A program made the translations under genes and the position numbers. Under the pieces are notes generated by a model. That model did not search any database. It saw nothing but the letters and a program-made list of their open reading frames with translations, and was not told the DNA's origin. A stretch of DNA of 64,000 nt from Egicoccus sp. AB-alg6-2 (GTDB lineage Bacteria > Actinomycetota > Nitriliruptoria > Nitriliruptorales > Nitriliruptoraceae), in the NCBI RefSeq assembly GCF_041821025.1, contig NZ_JBGUAY010000004.1:62001-126000 (forward strand), in the 5' to 3' direction. This document shows positions 60,243-64,000 of the stretch, piece after piece. How positions within the stretch are numbered: the stretch's first letter is position 1; each line of letters starts with the position of its first letter.

Positions 60243-61601
60243 TCACATGGCCGCGATCAGCTTGTCGACCCGCTCGTCCTCGTAGCGGAACGGGTCCTTG
60301 CACAGCACGGTGCGCTGGGCCTGGTCGTTGAGCTTGAGGTGGACCCAGTCGACGGTGTAGTCGCGGCGCTTGGCCTTGGCGTGGGTGATGAACCGGCCGC
60401 GCAGGGCCGCACGCGTCGTCGCCGGTGGGTGGGTGATCGCATGCTCGATCTCGGCGTCGTCGAGCAGTCGCTGCGCGCGCCCCTGGCGGGCCAGCAGGTA
60501 GTAGAGCCCGCGGTCGCGGACGACGTCGTGGTAGGCGAGGTCGAGCATCTGGACCCGGGCGTGGGACAGCGGCAACTCGTGCTTGGCCCGGTAGGACTCG
60601 ATCATGCGGTACTTGGCGACCCAGTCGAGCTGGCGGCCGAGCGACATCGGGTCGTCGACGAGGTGCTCGAGCACGTGTCGCCACTCGCTGACGACCCGCT
60701 TGGCCTCGTCGTCGGCGTCGTGGGACGCCTCGACGAACCGCTCCACCCGCTCGAGGTAGACCTGCTGGATCTCGAGCGCCGACATCTCACGGCCGTTGGC
60801 GAGCCGGATCCGGCGCGTGCCGGTCAGGTCGTGGCTGATCTCCCGGATGGCACGGATCGGATTGTCGAGGGTCAGATCGCGGATGACCGCCTGCTCCTCG
60901 AGCATCCGCAGCACCAGGTCGCAGGTCGCGACCTTGAGCCAGGTCGTGTACTCCGACATGTTCGAGTCGCCCACGATGACGTGGAGGCGCCGGTAGCGCT
61001 CGGCGTCCGCGTGCGGTTCGTCGCGCGTGTTGATGATGGGGCGCGATCTGGTCGTGGCCGACGACACGCCCTCCCAGATGTGTTCCGCGCGCTGCGAAAG
61101 GCTGAACACCGCACCTCGCGGCGTCTGCAGCACCTTGCCCGCGCCGGAGAACACCTGACGGGTCACCAGGAACGGGATCAGCGCCTCGGCGAGCCGCTGG
61201 AACTCGCCGACCCGGGCCACGAGGTAGTTCTCGTGGCAGCCGTAGGAGTTGCCGGCCGAGTCGGTGTTGTTCTTGAACAGCGAGATCGTTCCCGAGATGC
61301 CTTCCTCGTGCAGCCGCTGTTCGGCGGACAGCACCAGGTCCTCGACGATGCGCTCCCCCGCCTTGTCGTGCATGACGGCCTGGCGCGGGCTGTCGCACTC
61401 GGGGGTGGCGTACTCGGGGTGAGAGCCGACGTCGAGGTAGAGCCGCGCACCGTTCTCGAGGAAGACGTTCGACGAGCGCCCCCAGGAGACGACGCGACGG
61501 AACAGGTACCGGGCGACCTCGTCGGGGCTGAGGCGTCGCTGGCCCTGGAACGTGCAGGTCACCCCGTACTCGTTCTCGATCCCGAAGATCCGTCGGCGCA
61601 C
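60243..61601 (-). CDS. pafA: Pup-protein ligase PafA
   Basis: A 452-residue ligase that attaches Pup to target lysines. [20 protein letters not shown] (catalytic Glu in the E-N-E-Y-G region), [36 protein letters not shown], and [22 protein letters not shown]; the C-terminal [26 protein letters not shown] binds the Pup/ATP site. It lacks the Dop-specific insertion and the start fits PafA rather than Dop. Follows prcA by 74 nt. Confidence 0.96.
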   Translation of the reverse strand: MRRRIFGIENEYGVTCTFQGQRRLSPDEVARYLFRRVVSWGRSSNVFLENGARLYLDVGSHPEYATPECDSPRQAVMHDKAGERIVEDLVLSAEQRLHEEGISGTISLFKNNTDSAGNSYGCHENYLVARVGEFQRLAEALIPFLVTRQVFSGAGKVLQTPRGAVFSLSQRAEHIWEGVSSATTRSRPIINTRDEPHADAERYRRLHVIVGDSNMSEYTTWLKVATCDLVLRMLEEQAVIRDLTLDNPIRAIREISHDLTGTRRIRLANGREMSALEIQQVYLERVERFVEASHDADDEAKRVVSEWRHVLEHLVDDPMSLGRQLDWVAKYRMIESYRAKHELPLSHARVQMLDLAYHDVVRDRGLYYLLARQGRAQRLLDDAEIEHAITHPPATTRAALRGRFITHAKAKRRDYTVDWVHLKLNDQAQRTVLCKDPFRYEDERVDKLIAAM

Positions 61602-61675
61602 GCGGCCCTCATCTCACTCGCAGGAATGCCGCGATGGTGCCCGATCCGGACCGCCGGCGTGCGCAGCGGGAACCG

Positions 61676-62368
61676 TCATCCCTCCAGGGCGGCGCGCAAT
61701 GACTCGTCGCGTAGCCGGAAGAACCGCCGGCGGGGCCGGGTGACGTCGAGTCCGGACACCTCGAGGTCCGCCGGCTCGATGGCGCGTCCCGCGGCCCCCG
61801 CGAGCGCCTGCACGCTGGTGCGCACCGCCGCGTCACGGTCCATGCCAGGTGCCCAGCGCTCCTCGAGGGCCTGCTCGATCGGCTCGGTCTCGCCACCGAT
61901 GACGACGAAACGGTGTTCGTCCACGATCGAGCCGTCGTAGAGGATGTGGTAGAGCTCGAGCTCACCGCCGTCGGAGCCGTGTCCGACCTCGGCGATGAGC
62001 AGCTCGACCTCGTAGGGCTTGGCCTCGCCGCCCATGAAGATGGCGCCGAGCGCCTGCGAATACGCGTTGGCGAGCGCCTTGGCCGTGACGTCCTCCCGGG
62101 CGTACTGGTAGCCCTTGACGTCGGCGAGACGGATCCCGGCGACGCGCATGGACTCGAACTCGTTGTAGCGCCCGACGGCGGCGAAACCGATCCGGTCGTA
62201 GATCTCCGAGGTCTTGTGCAGCGAACGCGAGGCGTTCTCGCTGACGAACACCACCCCGTCGGCGTACTCCACGGCGACCAGGGCACGGCCACGGGCGATG
62301 CCCTTGCGGGCGTATTCGGCCCGGTCCTTCATGAACTGTTCGGGGGCGACGTAGTACGGACTGGCCAC
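61676..62368 (-). CDS. prcA: Proteasome alpha subunit
   Basis: A 230-residue 20S alpha subunit. MKDRAEYARKGIARGRALVAVEY is the gate-forming N-terminal segment, and the proteasome fold follows. No catalytic Thr, as expected. GTG 62368. It stacks on PrcB rings, with Mpa ATPase docking. Tail contains RRRFFRLRDESLRAALEG; the usual GQYL Mpa-docking tail is not evident. Confidence 0.94.
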   Translation of the reverse strand: MASPYYVAPEQFMKDRAEYARKGIARGRALVAVEYADGVVFVSENASRSLHKTSEIYDRIGFAAVGRYNEFESMRVAGIRLADVKGYQYAREDVTAKALANAYSQALGAIFMGGEAKPYEVELLIAEVGHGSDGGELELYHILYDGSIVDEHRFVVIGGETEPIEQALEERWAPGMDRDAAVRTSVQALAGAAGRAIEPADLEVSGLDVTRPRRRFFRLRDESLRAALEG

Positions 62369-62412
62369 GGATCAGACCTTCCTGCGGTGCTCGGAGGTAG
62401 CGGGTCGGCGGA

Positions 62413-63252
62413 TCAGCCGCGCGCTCGACGGCGCTCGACGGTCGCCTCGACGTGCGCGGCGACCTGCTCCTCGGTCAGCTCGCGGTAGCCGGCGCGGTCG
62501 ATGTGGGCCACGATCGGGTAGATGCGGCGGATCAGGTCCGGTCCCCCGGTCGCACTGTCCTCCTCGGCCGCGTCGAAGAGCGCCTCGACGGCGACGGCGG
62601 CGGCCGATTCGAGGTCGCCGTCCGCATCGACGAGCCGCTTGAGGGTCGCCCTGGCCGCCAGGGAGCCGGACCCGGTCGCCGCGTGGGTGGTGGCGCGGTA
62701 GCGGCCCCCCGCGGGGTCGTACTCGAAGATGCGACCCTCGCCGGTGCGAGGGTCGACCCCCGCGAACAGCGGGACGACGACCAGGCCCTGCATCGCCAGC
62801 GGCAGGTTGGCGCGCACCAGGCCGGCGAGCTTGTTGGACTTGCCCTCGAGGGAGAGCGGCTCGCCCTCGACCTTCTCGTAGTGCTCGAGCTCGGTCGCGA
62901 AGATGCGGGCCAGCTCCATCGCCGGGCCGGCCGTGCCGCTGATCCCGACCGCCGACCAGTCGTCCGCGGGGAAGATCTTGCGCATGTCGGTGCGCGAGAT
63001 CAGGTTGCCGGCGGTCGCCCGACGGTCACCCGCGATCACCACGCCCTGCGCCGAGCGCACCGCGAGCACCGTCGTACCGTCCACGAGCCGCTCCCGCAGG
63101 TGCTCGTGCATCGTCCCGTTGAGGGCCGGTGGCACGGCGTCGGGTGCCTGGCGACGCAACGCCTCGAAGAAGGAGCTGCCGCGGGCGTCGAACGGTGATG
63201 GCAGGCCGGCAAGCAACTCGTCGGCTCGGAACGTCAACGCGCACTCCTCCAT
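62413..63252 (-). CDS. prcB: Proteasome beta subunit
   Basis: A 279-residue 20S beta precursor. A propeptide of about 57 residues ends at DG, then catalytic TTVLAVRSAQGVVIAGDRRATAGN. Self-cleavage gives Thr1. ATG 63252 lies right after a weak region without a Shine-Dalgarno. Followed by prcA after 44 nt; the upstream region is divergent to a membrane protein gene, with no pup between. Confidence 0.94.
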   Translation of the reverse strand: MEECALTFRADELLAGLPSPFDARGSSFFEALRRQAPDAVPPALNGTMHEHLRERLVDGTTVLAVRSAQGVVIAGDRRATAGNLISRTDMRKIFPADDWSAVGISGTAGPAMELARIFATELEHYEKVEGEPLSLEGKSNKLAGLVRANLPLAMQGLVVVPLFAGVDPRTGEGRIFEYDPAGGRYRATTHAATGSGSLAARATLKRLVDADGDLESAAAVAVEALFDAAEEDSATGGPDLIRRIYPIVAHIDRAGYRELTEEQVAAHVEATVERRRARG

Positions 63253-63459
63253 ACCGGGGACCCGGCAGCGTAGGCCCGGGCGGCTGGCGGCGTGCGGATC
63301 CTGCGTCGGGACGTCGGCGAGGGGCGGCCCACACCGGCGAGTGCGCTTTGCGCAGCGGGCACGGCCGATGCGAGGAGCGCACATAGGCTGCAGCGCCCTC
63401 CGCCGTCGGTCGTTGGTTTCGAACGGCTGCGGGGAGGCATGCCGAGTCCGGAGCAGTGC

Positions 63460-64000
63460 GTGAACGATCATCCCGAGCCCGCGGAGGATCGCCTCGACGT
63501 CCTGGGGCTGACACGTCCCACCTCGACGTTGCGTCGCGGGATGCTCTTCGCCACGGCCGCTGCCGCCGCACTCGCGTTCATGGTCTTCCTGGCCGTCGGA
63601 CCGGCACTGCCGAGCATCGTCACCGCCGTCCCGGCCGTGGTCACCTTCGCGATCGTCGCCGGGATCGCCTCGGCGTGGTTGCTGCAGGTCTACGACGAGA
63701 TCGACCACGACCCGGCCCTGTGCTGGATGGTGGCGGGCATCCTCGTCGCGGCGGTGGGGCTCGGGCTGGTCGTGCTGGGGTTCCCGACCCTGCTCCCCGA
63801 CGGTGGGCCGCTGGGTACCGGTCCGTCCGAGGTGGCAGCGCTGTACCTGACCTGGAAGACGGTGCTGGCGACGATGGCGATCCTCGCGCTCTCGCCGGTC
63901 GCCGCGGACCAGCGCTGGCGCCGGGGTGTGATCGCGGTCGCGCTCACGGTCACCTTCGTGGCGGCCTGGGGTGATGCCGGACCCGGCGTCCTGGTCGAGC
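63460..64000 (+). CDS. Multi-helix membrane protein, 3'-truncated by the window
   Basis: The reading frame runs open from GTG 63460 to the window end (180 codons). GGAG lies six bases upstream; an in-frame ATG 63439 is possible. Helices: LFATAAAAALAFMVFLAVG, VVTFAIVAGIASAWLLQV, WMVAGILVAAVGLGLVVLG, TVLATMAILALSP and RGVIAVALTVTFVAAW. The layout (four to six N-terminal helices) fits sensors such as GGDEF/HK proteins, but no signalling domain is seen. Confidence 0.65.
   Translation, partial: MNDHPEPAEDRLDVLGLTRPTSTLRRGMLFATAAAAALAFMVFLAVGPALPSIVTAVPAVVTFAIVAGIASAWLLQVYDEIDHDPALCWMVAGILVAAVGLGLVVLGFPTLLPDGGPLGTGPSEVAALYLTWKTVLATMAILALSPVAADQRWRRGVIAVALTVTFVAAWGDAGPGVLVE

Noticed and set aside
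60243-61601. Dop (depupylase) instead of PafA
   Set aside because: The start [14 protein letters not shown] and middle motifs match PafA, and no Dop-type insertion was seen.

Overview
The window comes from a very GC-rich bacterial chromosome with the gene set of an actinobacterium. It carries the Pup-ligase/20S proteasome locus (prcB, prcA, pafA, pafB, pafC), separate but adjacent lnt and ppm1 homologues, HelY-type helicase, DUF4193 and DUF2017 proteins, a GTG-rich start-codon pattern and many GTGA/ATGA overlaps. No ribosomal RNA or marker gene fixes the genus. Gene style and the lysine 6-aminotransferase/semialdehyde dehydrogenase pair would fit a deep-branching actinobacterium such as a member of the Nitriliruptoria, but that placement is inference.

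Layout. 1-4.4 kb: the end of a tad pilus/secretion operon (ATPase, a von Willebrand A-TadB fusion, TadC, then a DnaB/RecA-fold ATPase). 4.4-7.1 kb: a LuxR-type response regulator, a small receiver-like protein and a membrane histidine kinase. 7.2-9.0 kb: a tiny membrane protein and a secreted LVIVD-repeat protein. 9.1-11.7 kb: an accessory patch of short genes (GlcG/HbpS-like protein, exported protein, CcdA-like antitoxin with a frameshifted MazF toxin, SET-domain protein), framed by two inward-facing copies of one sequence motif. 11.7-17.8 kb: PDZ/Lon-like protease, GlsB-type membrane protein, DrrAB-type ABC exporter, RNase HI, zinc-ribbon protein and a methyltransferase. 17.9-18.3 kb: a lysine/alanine-repeat protein whose C-terminus reads as a histone fold, the most unusual gene here. 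18.5-24.8 kb: PAC2 protein, lysine degradation pair, serC and an aspartate aminotransferase. 24.8-30.4 kb: a nucleoside-type BMP ABC importer. 30.6-43.6 kb: ahcY, aat, exonuclease, murJ, clpS, cold-shock protein, an MbcA/ParS-like protein, SRPBCC protein, PD-(D/E)XK nuclease, inositol monophosphatase-family enzyme, hydrolase lipoprotein and tRNA-Glu. 43.6-52.7 kb: ppm1, lnt, DUF4193, amidohydrolase, acyl-CoA dehydrogenase, GNAT, M24 peptidase and a diacylglycerol kinase-like protein. 52.8-58.1 kb: helY, tatC, tatA and small proteins. 58.2-63.3 kb: pafC, pafB, pafA, prcA, prcB. The window ends inside a membrane protein gene.

Working together. Two protein-turnover routes sit within 30 kb of each other: an N-degron arm (aat plus clpS) and the Pup-proteasome arm. 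No pup or dop gene lies beside prcBA, so these must be elsewhere if the pathway is complete. Lipoprotein maturation (lnt), Tat export (tatAC), lipid flipping (murJ) and mannosyl-lipid synthesis (ppm1) are envelope functions. The tad genes and the neighbouring two-component system may form one surface-structure module, but the sequence shows only their proximity.
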